A model generated the notes under the pieces. That model worked only from the letters and a program-made list of their open reading frames with translations. It was not told where the DNA came from and ran no database searches. 64,000 nucleotides of DNA, from assembly GCA_030549335.1 (NCBI GenBank), contig JAUKPH010000018.1, positions 2,604,001-2,668,000 of the forward strand, given 5' to 3'. The position numbers and the translations under genes were made by a program. Below are positions 23,044-34,803 of the stretch, piece after piece. Each line of letters opens with the position of its first letter. The stretch's first letter is position 1. Origin of the DNA: Pontederia crassipes (Eukaryota; Streptophyta; Magnoliopsida; Commelinales; Pontederiaceae).

Positions 23044-24599
23044 CCTGGAACCTATAGCTAAAAGGCTCCTCATTCGTGATAACAACAACAATATGAATGG
23101 ATGGACAGAGGACTTGGAGTGATATCTAAAATGGTTTCATGGAGAGTTAAGTTCAAAAAACGTTGAAGTAGTGAATTGGAAAATAAAGAAAAAAAAACTG
23201 ACATCCAAGTTTAGGGGAAAATGAAGAAAAAAATATCATAAAATACGAGGGAGGGAGCGGACCGTGGATCGCAATCCCGCTAGGAAGGAAGGACGCCACC
23301 AAAGCGAGCAACCTGATGGCCGACGATGCGCTGCCTTTGTCAAGTATCAGAGTGGACGATCGCTCGACGTGTTCATGTCCAAGGACTTGAGCATAGAAGA
23401 GATGGTGGTCATCTTGGGTGAGTGTTCGACGTGTGCATGTGTTAAATTTGATGTACTAATCAATTTTTCTAAAAATTTAAATCGTTAAGAAGAGCAACAT
23501 CATTTATTTTATATTCTTAACAGCATGCATGCATTGTTGTTTCCTCTGTGTGTGTTTCAATATTAATTGCTAATCAAGAGAGGTAAACACAAAGTAATAA
23601 AACTTAGTTATATATAATGCAAGTTACTTGAAAAAACTTATATCAAAAGGAAGACAAAGCATAAAAAAGGAGTCCTTGGTGGATTGTCTTAGCCATTGAA
23701 TATATAATAGATACTACTAAATTTTTGGATTCTTCAATTTCATAAACAAATCAACTATATATAGAAAAATACTTACCAAAATGATACAAAAGTTGCCAAT
23801 AAGCTATTATTGTATGTTATAATGACCTGTACATGCATGATCGATGACACTGGGCTCTTGCCAACCACAGCAGAAACCTGCCTTTGAGAGAGAGAAGAGA
23901 AGAAGCATTCACGCAAAAAGAGAGAGAGAGAGAGAGGACAAAAAGCATTCACACAGGACCCTCAATCTCATGTAGATCTTTTGCACTCGTCATAATATAT
24001 GTGCACGAGGACATGAGTCTGCGACAAAGATAGTAGGAATCCCAACCGGTCAAAGATAGGATTGCAATAAGACGTGGGATATTACTAGGATGAGGCAGTC
24101 ATTTAATTCATGTTTCGTCAGATGAATACAAGGTATACTTGTAACTCAATAACAATAATTATTATTAGGATTATTTACATAAACATCCTCTAAATTATTA
24201 CAATTTTTCATAACTAATTTCAAATTATAAATTTTTTTATCTATAAACTATCACAATTTTTCACTTTAATTATTCTGTTTACTTCTGCTACATTTTCAAT
24301 TACTTTTAATTTTTCTCATTTATCAAAAAACTAAATTATCCCTCCCTCCATAACACATCAAATAATAAATATAAAAATAAAAAATAAAACAAAATCGGAG
24401 AGGGTAATTTAGTTTTTTTTATAAATGATAATTTTTTTATTTACCACTTTAATTCTTTCAATAATTTATTTTTATTTTTTATATTTATTATTTCGTATTT
24501 TTTTAGGGAAGGTTGCTGGGCCGTTTTATGCATCAAGGAAGAGGAAAATTAATAATATAAATAATAATAATAATAATAAATATAAGTGAAACCGCGGTC
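23044..24599. other. Intergenic DNA upstream of COX5C
   Basis: No gene recognised; the small frame at 23264-23488 is unmatched. It holds a GA microsatellite (23920-23937) and a small foldback (24318-24428). The last 100 bases before 24600 are AT-rich (ATAATAATAATAA run) and probably hold the COX5C core promoter, but no TATA box stands out. Confidence 0.5.
24318..24428. repeat. Short foldback (hairpin) sequence
   Basis: An arm reading TATCAAAAAACTAAATTA..CCCTCC (about 24318-24350) is mirrored by GGAGAGGGTAATTTAGTTTTTT (about 24397-24424), around an AT-rich loop. It could be a small MITE. Confidence 0.55.
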
Positions 24600-24686
24600 T
24601 CGAGTTTGGAGCGCGGATACCAAGCCAAGGGGCGTGAGGGAGGAACAAGACTTCGAGCTCTCGTCGCCGGCGTTCCAAAATCTCAG
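24600..24686 (+). other. COX5C: Probable 5' UTR exon of COX5C
   Basis: A GC-rich stretch ending TCTCAG before a GT donor at 24687, in the position and style of the untranslated leader exon known for plant COX5C genes. The transcription start is not determinable from sequence; the start given is approximate. The matching acceptor is TATGTAG at 28905-28911. Confidence 0.55.
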
Positions 24687-25849
24687 GTCCGAATCTCGAT
24701 CAATTACTTTTTACTTCATTTAATTTCAACTTTATCTTGTTCTCTTCGATGCTTTGCCACGGTTCTTAATCTCGTTAATCGTTTTTTTTTGTTCTGCCGT
24801 TGACGGATCTTGTTGTTTCTTCTATCATTTGTTTTTCTCATGTAATCGGTCTGAATGTGATCGATCGGCCTTTTTTTGTAAGAGTATGTTTTTTTTTTCA
24901 TATTTCGCATGATTTTCGAAATTTTTAATATGAATTTCGTAGGCTAAAGGGGAAATGTTTCCTGCTTGCTCCTGGGGATTTTGGTTGAATCATGATACAA
25001 ATTCGAGGGTGGAATCGATGCATTAATCACTTTTTCTTACACTACTCCCTTCGGGGTCGAGTTCTTTTTCCGTTAATGTATTTTGCTGATGTAGTTTATT
25101 TGTTCTTCGGAGATCCCAAGGAGGATATCGTCCCAGACTGGAAGTAGTTTCCCAAGGATATCTACATACTTCACCAAGTATTAATCATGATAGGATTTTG
25201 ATCAATATTAAAGTGGTTTTGTGTTAATTAACTTGGAGGTTCTACCATCAAGGTAATTAGGGCATCATATTTTAGAAGTTTAACTTAAGTTTTATTGAAC
25301 AGTTTTTCTCCTTTGGATCGAGTGGAAGGAGGGAAAAAGGAGGTGAAGGTAGAAATAACCTCTTTTCCCCTTATTTTTTAAAAGATATTTTGATGGAGGG
25401 GTAGGAAAAAATTAACCCCCTCTCCCTCGTTACTAACAAAAAGTAAGTTGCCCTAAACTAAGGTTGAATGGATGGAGATAGAGGAAGATAAAGAAAACCC
25501 TAAACTACCTTCATTACCCTCCCTTCCATTGGACTTATATCAATTGCTGGGGTTGGCTGACTTGTGTGAGCTGCTTTTATGTCGTATTCTTGTTATGCAT
25601 GAGTTGCTCAGATAGTACACTAAATAACATATTTGTTTTAGGGAAAACATTTGCATTGGCTAGTGCTTAGAATAATCTGTTTGCACTCGAAATTTCAAAG
25701 ACATACATACATATATATTTGCATTCCACACTTTCAAAAAAATATATTTGCATTTCAATATGATTGTTTTTAGAGTGGAAAAGATGGTTGCCAAGAGTAC
25801 CCATCCATTTTACTTACATGTTGCCAATTTAGATGTGCATATTGCAATA

Positions 25850-28590
25850 CAATATTAGATTTTTATCTACTCTCGCACCATGTTTTAGTGGCTCCAGCTA
25901 TGATATTTTCAAGACACGCCCTTTCACCTCTAAAGATACATCCATTTCGTTCAACCCAAAATGTACCATAAAAAGGCAAAAGGTACCACCCAATGTCTTC
26001 CAGAAATATAAACCTGGACTTGGTCTTGAATGCCACCCGTTTTGAATGAATGTTAGAAGATTGATGCTGATCTCGTATCAATCCACCCACAGCCGGATCT
26101 GTCCCACACCCTCGTGCCACCAAGCAGTTGAATAAAAGATTTAAGTCTTCTTTCGTGTGCAATACTCGCTTCCGGATCTCACCTCAATCTGTATTAATTC
26201 ATTGAAGAGACAACCAAATATTTAAAATCTTCGTGGGATCTTCAGTTTCCATATCAAATTGCAAGCGGTACACAATGCATCATCATCCAAATGATTACCA
26301 TTATGTAGGATCTTTATACAATGAAATTGACCAGCGGACCATCTCCATGAATCATTGCTTGAAAAATCTGGTACTTTGTCCTCTAGTGTACCCATTAGCT
26401 GTAGAAAATCCATCTACCCTTCGGTCTGAAAGTACAAAGCAAATTGTGGGGTTGATACACCATTTTTTTTTTGAAACGAGAAAGGATGACTAGCAAGAAG
26501 GTAGTCATCCAAGAATTCCATTAATAATAATAGGGGTTACAGTAAGTTGATAGAGAGGACACCAGAAACATTGTGGCACATGACCAGGACATGAAAACAT
26601 CAACACGCTACCTCAAATCTAAAAATGGCTACGCAGGGCCACACCCCATAGACCAAAATAAAAAACATGCACCATTAACCACCATCACACCTTGCCCATC
26701 AATCAAAAGTGCACACTAATCAAAAGCCACGAAGCATTGGACGACGTCCGGCTACAGATTAACCCTTACATTTGGGCAAGGATTGCGGACAGGCTTTCGC
26801 CTGATACCACAAACCCGAGCCACCAAAGCAACTTCGTCAGGGTCGTATATCAGAGTGGGGTCAGCTTCAGTCACACCCGCCCCCGACGCTGCCGAGATGT
26901 CGGTGAGGCCAGGAACAAGGTCTGCAGTCAGATCTTTCCCATCATTTGCCCGTTGATCCACCACAGATGCCACGGATCCAGAATGGTTGTTCGTCATGCA
27001 AGGTCGGCGTGAGGATGTAGAAGCCGCCACATGGGTGATCGAGCCCCTGTCCGCTGCCGTCCTCCGACAAGCACCACCACGTAGTGCAAAAGAAAACGCT
27101 AGGCCGGCCGGCCCAACGCCAGAAGTCGTCGAGGTGCACCAGATCTGGCACCAGAATACCGGCGGACGTGTCTGGAACCCACAAGGTTCGCCACCCCCCG
27201 ACATACCGCGTCTGACCGCCCCGAAAGGGGGGCATCCCGCTCCATATCCACGGAGTGACCATCAGGCATCAGGGATTGTGATGAAAGCGGGCTGGAGGTG
27301 ATGTGGTTTTGCTGCGGGCTCACCGGGCGAGATGGTGTTGCAGGGTGTTGGGAATCAGTGGTGGCAGGTGGTGGTGACGACGAAGGAGGAGGTGTCAGCA
27401 ATGGGATTCTATTAGAAGAGGAGATAGTGGAAAATTGAGAGGGTGAGGCTCGTGGGACGCGACCTGGGGGTTGAGAGGGGGATGAAACCGGGTCAGGTTC
27501 AATGAGTGAGGCTGTTGGAGGTGGGCCACTGATGGTGCGGAACGGCGTTGGCTCGAGCGGCTGAGAAGCCTGGGTTGATACACCATTTTCTAGCACATTA
27601 CTTGACCAACAACCAATCATTGTAGTGCTCTTCTCCTGAGCCATTGTATATGATCTCGGGAATTGAATACAAAGGAGTTTGCATGTGGCCCAAGATTCCT
27701 CCCAGAACTTGAAACTAGTACCAGATCCTAGTGAAGCCGTGAAGAAAGGTCTAAGTCTTGGAATAACAGACATCACTCCTTTGCAAAAGGAAGAGGCATT
27801 GGACAACATTGTAGACCGACTTTCCCATGATAAAGTTTGGCCATAGCAAGCCTCGTTCTGTTGGCCATGGCCCATTATCCGAATCACCTACTTAGCAAGT
27901 AAGGCCTCATTCAATTCTCGAAGTAACCGAATTCCCAAGCCTCATTTTGTTGTTGTTGTACCATAGGAATCTCCACTGTATGGCATCAATCTGCTTATTA
28001 ACTCCGTCAGGCATCCTCTTGATAGTAACTTTGAACTCCATCCTTGAAGACGACGCCCCACCCGTTCCACAACAGGATTCCAATCTCGAGACAAAATTCA
28101 ACCCTTTGTCAAAGGAAGCACCAAGTACGTGAGAGAGAGGCGATCTACAGCTGTGTGCAACTCTCTTGAACAAACTTGCGCCATTTCCTCGCTCATGCCA
28201 CATGGAACAAAAGATTACTTCAAAAGGTGTTTATGTAGAGTCCCGAGAAATCCCCAAAGATGTCAATGATTATAGAGATCCTACCCGCACCCTCCCCTGC
28301 TCTTCCTATAAAAAGGATGGTGTCGTCAGTGTATTATAAAAGAGAAACAATGGTACCTTAGCTCATTATCGGGGAGAAACCCGAGATAGTGGCTTCATCA
28401 CAAGCAAAGAACGAACATCAGGCAAGAGCATCCGTTGTGAGGACAAAGAGCATGGGTGCCAAAAGACAGCCTTGTCTTACGCTGCGTTGTGGTTGGGCCA
28501 ATCCATCAGTCAGGCCGCCGTTAATTAGCATAGAGAGTTTCATCCTAGAAATCATTATTCGTAAACATTGGTATCAATTCATTTGCTACA
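25850..28590 (-). mobile_element. Truncated LINE (non-LTR retrotransposon) fragment
   Basis: Read on -, right to left: RT with an LINGGLTDGLAQPQRSVRQG-type stretch (about 28540-28470) and PMLFVLTTDAL; the catalytic DD followed by TILFIGRAGEGAGRI (about 28310-28270), reached by a frameshift; IDAIQWRFLWYNNNK (about 27960); then the zf-RVT part, SGTSFKFWEESWA (about 27700), and DSWRWSAGQF and WKLKIPRRF (26340-26222); and finally FWVERNGCIFRGE (about 25930). Many stops and frameshifts. Neither a poly(A) tract nor flanking duplication was found, so both ends are approximate. Another element has inserted at 26467-27571. Confidence 0.85.
26467..27571 (-). mobile_element. Poly(A)-tailed retrosequence nested in the LINE
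   Basis: The 18-bp sequence GGGTTGATACACCATTTT occurs at 26449-26466 and again at 27572-27589, in both cases continuous with LINE sequence: a target-site duplication typical of target-primed reverse transcription. Directly after the left copy comes a T run (a poly(A) tail on -), preceded on - by TAATGGAATTC and a TCCTTTCTCGTTTC-like end often seen in plant LINE 3' ends. The body on - encodes a Pro/Ser-rich stretch (from about 27570 down to 27300) and other frames without recognised domains. A 5'-truncated or internally deleted LINE is most likely; a processed host transcript is possible. Confidence 0.8.
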
Positions 28591-28939
28591 TTTAAAAATA
28601 CTTCATTAGCTCTGAAAAGTCTGTTGTGGCAGTAGTTTATTTTAATAATAAGATATCCAACATCCAAATGACGCCTATTGTGTTTTTATTTCTCTGTGCT
28701 TCGTATCTTTCTCAGCAACCTCATTGATTTCATTAGCACATGAATGAAATTCATTACCGTCTTCACACCTGGTTCTTTTGAGTAATCTCTGTGTGATCAT
28801 CATTTCAACTTGTTCTGGCTTGTTTCCATTCAAGTTCGCTTTTGTTATAATGACTTTGATGATACACGATGAGGCATTCTAATCCGTGGAGTTCTGCTTT
28901 ATCATATGTAGGTTTCTTTAATTTCCGGGAGGAGTATTC

Positions 28940-29131
28940 ATGGCTGCTGGCAGAGTTGCTCATGTCACACTTAAAGGACCAAGTGTGGTCAAGGAGATCT
29001 GCATTGGTCTCACCTTGGGTCTGATCGCCGGCGGCATGTGGAAGATGCACCACTGGAATGAGCAGAGGAAGGCTAGGGCCTTCTATGACATGCTGGAAAA
29101 GGGCCAAATCAGTATTGTCGCTGAGGAATAG
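28940..29131 (+). CDS. COX5C: Cytochrome c oxidase subunit 5C (COX5C)
   Basis: A complete 63-residue protein, the normal length for plant COX5C, a small nuclear-encoded subunit of mitochondrial complex IV (inner membrane). Residues 1-15 (MAAGRVAHVTLKGPS) are the conserved basic N-terminus. Residues about 19-34 (ICIGLTLGLIAGGMWK) form the single membrane span. KMHHWNEQRK and RAFYDMLEKGQI follow as the conserved C-terminal part. The coding sequence is intronless, as usual, and preceded by an untranslated exon and leader intron. No stop, frameshift or unusual residue was seen, so this is probably a working gene despite the transposon-loaded leader. ATG at 28940 lies 28 bases after the inferred splice acceptor. 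Confidence 0.96.
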   Translation: MAAGRVAHVTLKGPSVVKEICIGLTLGLIAGGMWKMHHWNEQRKARAFYDMLEKGQISIVAEE

Positions 29132-29184
29132 ACGCTCTACTCGTATTATGATGGATACCTCATTTGGTAGTCTGGGTTATGGGA

Positions 29185-29190
29185 AATAAA
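29185..29190 (+). terminator. COX5C: COX5C polyadenylation signal candidate
   Basis: AATAAA 54 bases after the stop codon. Transcripts may extend further; a T-rich 3' region follows. Confidence 0.55.
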
Positions 29191-29199
29191 GCTGATTCT

Positions 29200-30299
29200 G
29201 TGGCATTGCGGAAAAAAAATCATTCACATCTGTTTTTTTTTTGAGGCTCACTCATCAATTGATCTGCTTTCATTTGCAGACCTGATTCATTTAAATTTTA
29301 AACCTTTGCTAATGTTTTGTTGCGACCACCTGTTTCTTTTTCTTTCGGGCTTTTGGCGCTCAGGTTGTGCTGTGTATCCATCTTCGTTTTCTGCATTTTG
29401 TATAACAAAGTCATGTTGCCTTTTTGGGTTTTGTCTCTTCTTATATCTGTTTAGGTATTTTGGGAATCATAGGAGATATTTCATATATTTGCCCACGTCT
29501 CCTGCCTCCTAACTATTCGAGTACTAGTATAAATAGCTTCACAGCTTAACATATAAGAATGCCAATTCTTTTCAGGAAAATGAGTTTGTTGTGATGAATA
29601 CAGTGTTATTTTTAGAACTAATATAAAACATTCAGTGTATCAGCAGCCTTTTTATTGGAATCAAATGCTCAATCGCATTTCGTGATATCAAGTTATCTCG
29701 TTGATACAATCATATCTTTACGAGTTGAACAATGAATTTAATTATTTTTCATAATCACCGTACTTTAAGGCTAGCTCAAGGTCAAGGTTTAAAATCGGAA
29801 CAATCCAAATATAAAATTACGAGCTGGCTTCATAATTTAATTCTTTCACCAATCCAAATCTGGACTCCGAATTTAAACTCAGCTCAGCTCAAGGTTTAAA
29901 TTCGGGAGCTTTGACTTTGATATTATTTTAAATTTAACGAGCCTAAGTCATTAGGAAAAACAACTGTAATTTTATAGTACATATTAGAGAAAAATACAAA
30001 AATAAAAGTGCATCAAAAAACGAATCAAAGTTTTAGAACCAATGCATCCTGATCCAACCAAAATGAAGTCCTCAATCGTCATACGAAGAGAAAAAAAAAG
30101 AACGAGGAGTGTAGGAGCCCTATTTTATCTTCCCGGAAATTCCTTTTTGTACCTCTCATATCATAATTAATAGGGGTTAAGGAGCTGTGGAGTCTTTTTG
30201 GCACCACAGTAGATTAAAATCTACGGCGCTTCTTTGAACCTCCATTTTAAAAGAAAACGATTCAGAAAATCAATAAAGGAAATTGATTTAATCCGGTCG
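29200..30299. other. Intergenic DNA between COX5C and the FRS relic
   Basis: COX5C 3' flank, then AT-rich DNA. Nothing coding or repetitive recognised. Around 29770-29910 the phrase AGCTC..AAGGTTTAAA recurs, a hint of a small local duplication. Confidence 0.5.
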
Positions 30300-31058
30300 G
30301 TGAGCTTTTAAGGGTTTTGACCATTCTCTTCAACTTGGCCGCCCCCAAACTTGTCTCTGCTGTCAGTGCTTCTCTCTCCTGGCTTCTTCTTTTAGATCGG
30401 TGCTTCTCTCTCCTATCTTTTTCTCTTAGATCGGTATTGTTCTTAACCCTTGGTGTGTGAACAGATCTGACGAGATTTGCCTCCATCGATGAATGAGATC
30501 CAGCACTCCGAAAAGCAGATCTGGCGCTCCATTCGATCTTGATGTCACCATAAAATGCTAATGCTCATACCATTGCTATGACAGTGATCTCAGTGGTTCA
30601 CCCTCCCTTCCAATCGGTACGTTGGAAGTTCCTCATTTTTTTTCTTTTTTCTTTTTTTTTTGCCTTGTGCATTTTGTATGTTCTCTACCATATGAAGCTA
30701 TTTTGAATTAAAATTTTTTTTGTAGTTGGCAGAAGGGAAGTAATGTGATTTCAAGTTATTTGGTTATATTTGACTTTTTTTTCATTGAACAAAAGCATAT
30801 TCGACATGCTCAAACATTCACTGATATTCGTACCATATATATTCATATGGTTGTTCACACATTCACCGCTATTAAAAGATGATAAATCAGGAAACATGTG
30901 ATGACTTTAAATGGTAGGCTAGTGAAGACATGTTTCTGTGAACTCATGGTCTGATCTATGAGTAATAATTACATATTGAATTTTTAACATTTTATTGTCA
31001 TGTATTTTTATTTTCATTTGTACTCTTATTCTCTAAGTATTTTTTTATATAATTGTAG
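30300..31058 (+). other. Probable 5' UTR exon and leader intron of the FRS relic
   Basis: A CT-rich stretch (about 30310-30430) and following sequence end at CCAATCG before GTACGTTGG (30618), a good donor. The matching acceptor is AATTGTAG at 31058, shortly before the ATG at 31070. This is the leader-intron layout common in plant regulatory genes. Inferred only. Confidence 0.4.
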
Positions 31059-33579
31059 GATCTTTAAATATGGCTACAAACATGGAAACCTCTTATGATA
31101 TGATGAATAACAATGATTTGTTATATAATGAACATGCCGAGGAGGTTTGTCTAATCACAATGTCTAACTAATGTCACAAATCTCTTATCATCTCATTCCT
31201 TTAGCATATTTCCCTTCAACTGAATAATTTGATGCAAATATTATGCAGTTGCAAAATCAAGACTCATTAGAATGTTATGATATACAACAAAGGTATACAT
31301 GTGTGTTATTTGATATATATATTTAAATGATGTTATTTGCCCTTATATTATAAAATTTATTGCAACGATCGAAATGGAGATGCTAGAGAGGAAATACATT
31401 CCACTTCTGAAATTGAAGAGCGTGATTTCGTAAAACCATTCATAGGTATGACATTTGAATCTGAAAACATGCATATGAGTACTACAATGAGTATGCCAAA
31501 TTAGTTGGTTTCTCGGTGCGAAAATCATTTACTGCAAAGTGTATAAAAACAAGAAAGATTCAAAGTAGGTTGCTTGTATGTTCAAAATAAGGACATAAGG
31601 AAATTAGTGATGACATGGGGAAGAAAAAATAAACGAAGAAGAGATGTTAGAGCTGACTGTGGAGTACTTTTATAGGTCACACTAAGAAAAGATGAAAAAT
31701 GGGAGGTTAGAAAATTTAAAGAAGGACATACACATTTTCTTGCTAGTCCTTCAAAGGTTACAAAATTGCGCTCACACTATACTTTAGACAAAGATTCTAA
31801 AAATGTAATGAGTAGATTACATGATATTGGGATGGGTCCATCTATAATTGCAAAAGTTCTTAATTATTCAGGTGAGCCATCAGTGACACCTCAAAATTGT
31901 ATGGATCATTTGAAGACAACACGTAAAAATAATATGGGTGAAGAATGTATTGGTGTGATAAGATCTTTTCAAAGAAAAATGGTAGACGATGAAGGATTTA
32001 TATTTATATGGGAAGTTGACAATAATAGTTTTGCAAGGAGCGTTTTCTGGGCAGATTTCAGATCCAGAGATAGTTATGCTACTTTTGATGACGTTGTAAG
32101 TTTTGATACAACATATAGAACAAACAAATTGTGTATGCCTTTCGCACCATTTACAGGCGTTAATCATCATAGACAATCCATTTTATTTGGTTGTGCTTTG
32201 TCGGTTGTTGAAACTGAAGATATATTCATTTGGTTATTTGAAATTTGGCTGGAATGCATGCATGGTCATCATCCTATCTGTATAATCACTGATCAAGATA
32301 TTGCTATGGGTAATGCTATTCGAAAAGTTTTTCCAAGTACACGTCATATGTATTGTATTTGGCACATTCAAAAAAATGCTATGATTAATCTTCATGATTT
32401 ATATGCTCATGAAAACTTCAAGGTAGATTATGATAAATGGATTCATGGAGCGTCAAGTACTAAAGAATTCGATGAACAATGGATTTGCCTAAAGCAAAAG
32501 TATGAAATACAAAAAGATCATTGGCTTTCTGTGATGTATGACAAACGTCACCATTGGACTTCAGTTTATTTGAAAGATGTATTTGTTGTAGGCATGCGCA
32601 CAACTCAAAGGTTAGAGAGGATTAATTCTTTCTTTGATGGTTATGTGAATTCGAACACATCTTTAATTGATTTTGTGCACCAATATGACAAAGCAATATG
32701 TGCTCATCGTGAAGCCGAAGAGCGAGAAGATTTTAAATGTATGAACTCTTTAGCTGCGGTAATAACAAAAAATTCATTAGAGTTGCATGCAGGTGCAGTT
32801 TATACAGAAATTTTTTTTTGTATCTTCCAAAAACATTTTTTGCATATGTTTGATTTCTTCTCCGCAAGAGTTGAAGATGAATCTCAAAGATCAATATACT
32901 CTATATACTTGGATGGATCTGAAGATAGAAGGAAGAATATTGTTGTGTTTGATCGTGACCCAAGCATATTAATTGAATGTTCTTGTAAAATGTTTGAGAG
33001 GGATGGCATCTTTTGTTCTCATATTTTGCATGTTCTCAATATAGAAAAAGTTTTAAGATTACCTGAAAATTACATTCTTCGTCGTTGGACATGGGATGCT
33101 AGATATTCCAAGGCACGCAAAGTTTGCGAAAATGCATATATTGATAATGATGGACAATGCATTATAACTCCCATCCAAAAATTAGATTACAAATATAATA
33201 TGAGGATAGCTACTGAACTAGGTTTGCGTTCCGCTGATCATTTTGATGTTGCATCGACACTTGCATATGAGCTTGTTCAAAAATTGCAAATGGTTAAAGG
33301 TGCTAGTGTAACTCCGCCTATATTTTATAGCCGGTCCCAAGCCCGGATAAAGGAGGAGGGTTGTGTTAGGCCCCGACAGCCAACATAAAATCATGTCGAA
33401 TCTTATGAACATGGATCAACGAATATATAGCCGACCCCACCTAGTGGGATAAGGCTTTGTTGTTGTTGGTTAAAGGTGCTAGTGTTCCAAGTGATGCAAT
33501 AGACAAAGAACTCAGCTCACAAGGAGTAGGCATTGATAGTGTAAATATAAACTCTGGAATATTTCAAGAAGATGAATAA
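31059..33579 (+). pseudogene. FAR1/FHY3-related (FRS) gene, disrupted
   Basis: FRS proteins are nuclear transcription regulators derived from Mutator-like transposases. Short first exons (31059-31144, MATNMETS start; 31249-31292) lead to a FAR1 DNA-binding region at about 31400-31760 (EYAKLVGFSVRKSFTAK, TRKIQSRLLVCS, KWEVRKFKEGHTHFL). That region has a frameshift near 31468, stops at about 31588 and 31673, and no clear acceptor before 31370. The longest open frame, 31766-33388, carries the MULE transposase domain (FDTTYRTN, FAPFTGVNHHRQSILFGCAL, ITDQD, RHMYCIWHI) and a SWIM zinc finger (CSCKMFERDGIFCSHILHV). Its C-terminus is cut by a SINE at 33310; the original frame resumes at 33486 and stops at 33577-33579. 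An immobile MULE transposase is an alternative reading, but the 5' exon layout favours FRS. Confidence 0.85.
33310..33466 (+). mobile_element. SINE (Au-like) inside the FRS coding end
   Basis: 157 bp ending in CCGACCCCACCTAGTGGGAT, AAGGCTTTG and a short GTT repeat tail, the 3' signature I know from Au SINEs of plants. Both sides carry TGGTTAAAGGTGCTAGTGT (33291-33309 and 33467-33485), a perfect 19-bp target duplication. A related copy is at 56949-57108. Confidence 0.9.
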
Positions 33580-34803
33580 ATTATAGCTCAATCAAGAAGA
33601 TGATAATATCAAATTAATTGAATTATGTGTAATTATTTGGACACGTTAAGGGTGTAGCAACATGGTTCCCATGCCTGCAAATGCATATATGCACTGGATT
33701 TGTATAATATGTATATTGTAGTACTTAGCATGATCATATATTAACATAATTAACATATTTATATTTACTATTCATTGTATCATTAACATAGCTGATTATT
33801 AAACATTTTTCCAGCTAACTATATTGCGATTTAAGAAATTTATAATAATGTCGTTCTTTTAATGGATGTTAAATACATGAAAATAATATATTTATTTAGA
33901 GGATCATTTTAATCTAATAATTTTTTTGATGAAAATAAATGCGAATAAAATTAAAATCGACTCAATTTTATGGAACAACTTGATATTTTTTTGTCTAACT
34001 AGTTGATGATAAATTATGAACCCGTTGAAAGAGTTTTCTGACCACTGGGACAACGTGCAATCAAGAACTTAATATTATTTAAAGTTGAGACTATGAATAA
34101 ATGATGAGTTCACAGAAATATTTAACACTATTTTAAAAATAATTTTAGCACAAAATAATAGCTTATTGATTCATATTTATCAAACTAAATGTGGAAGCCA
34201 CTGTACAGAATATTAATATTGTCCACGATGTAATAAGATATAAAAGTTCAAAAGCTTTTTTTACTTGCGGAATATTGTCCACAATACAAGATATGTTCAA
34301 ATTATTGTGGTACCCAAAATTTGAGTGTCGATCATCACATGTTCAACTTATTGTGGTACCCAAAACTTTAATGTCAATCATCTAGCTTTTTATTAGAAAA
34401 GTTATAAAGGATATAAATGTTTCTAAATAATTCAACATCAAGAAACTTTTTCGATTGTCAGTATCAAGAAATGATCCAATAAAAATTTATTGGATGTTGT
34501 TCAGAGGATTCTACTAGCTAGTACTACTGTTATGGGGATAATTATAACTCAAATATTTTATTGGCATGGCCAGATTCCTATACACTTTTGCTTGAGGATA
34601 CAAGATGTGGCTTTGGAATCAAGGCATCCAAACAACTGCATATATACTTTAATATACATGGATAGGTAAAGTTTCATAATATTGTTTTTTTTTCCTAAAC
34701 AAGTCACTTTTCACAAAGGGCCTTGTGATATGATCAGTTTTACTTTGGATTCATTCCATAAGGAACCAAACACAGTGGTTGCTGTGTTTACTTTATTCTT
34801 AGG
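33580..34803. other. Intergenic DNA before the gypsy element
   Basis: AT-rich, no gene. A two-copy tandem of about 53 bp lies at 34293-34384 (each copy with ATTGTGGTACCCAAAA and GTC(G/A)ATCATC). Confidence 0.55.

Larger units (their letters stand above)
24687..28911 (+). other. COX5C: COX5C leader intron, enlarged by LINE insertions
   Basis: Plant COX5C genes typically carry an intron in the 5' UTR that boosts expression. Here the inferred intron is 4.2 kb: native-looking T-rich sequence at 24687-25850 and 28590-28911, with about 2.7 kb of LINE-derived DNA between. The borders are inferred from GT/AG consensus, not from transcripts. Confidence 0.5.

Noticed and set aside
30262-30486. 74-codon open frame on -
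   Set aside because: It lies in the CT-rich probable leader of the FRS relic; the Arg/Lys-rich translation comes from antisense of CT-rich DNA.
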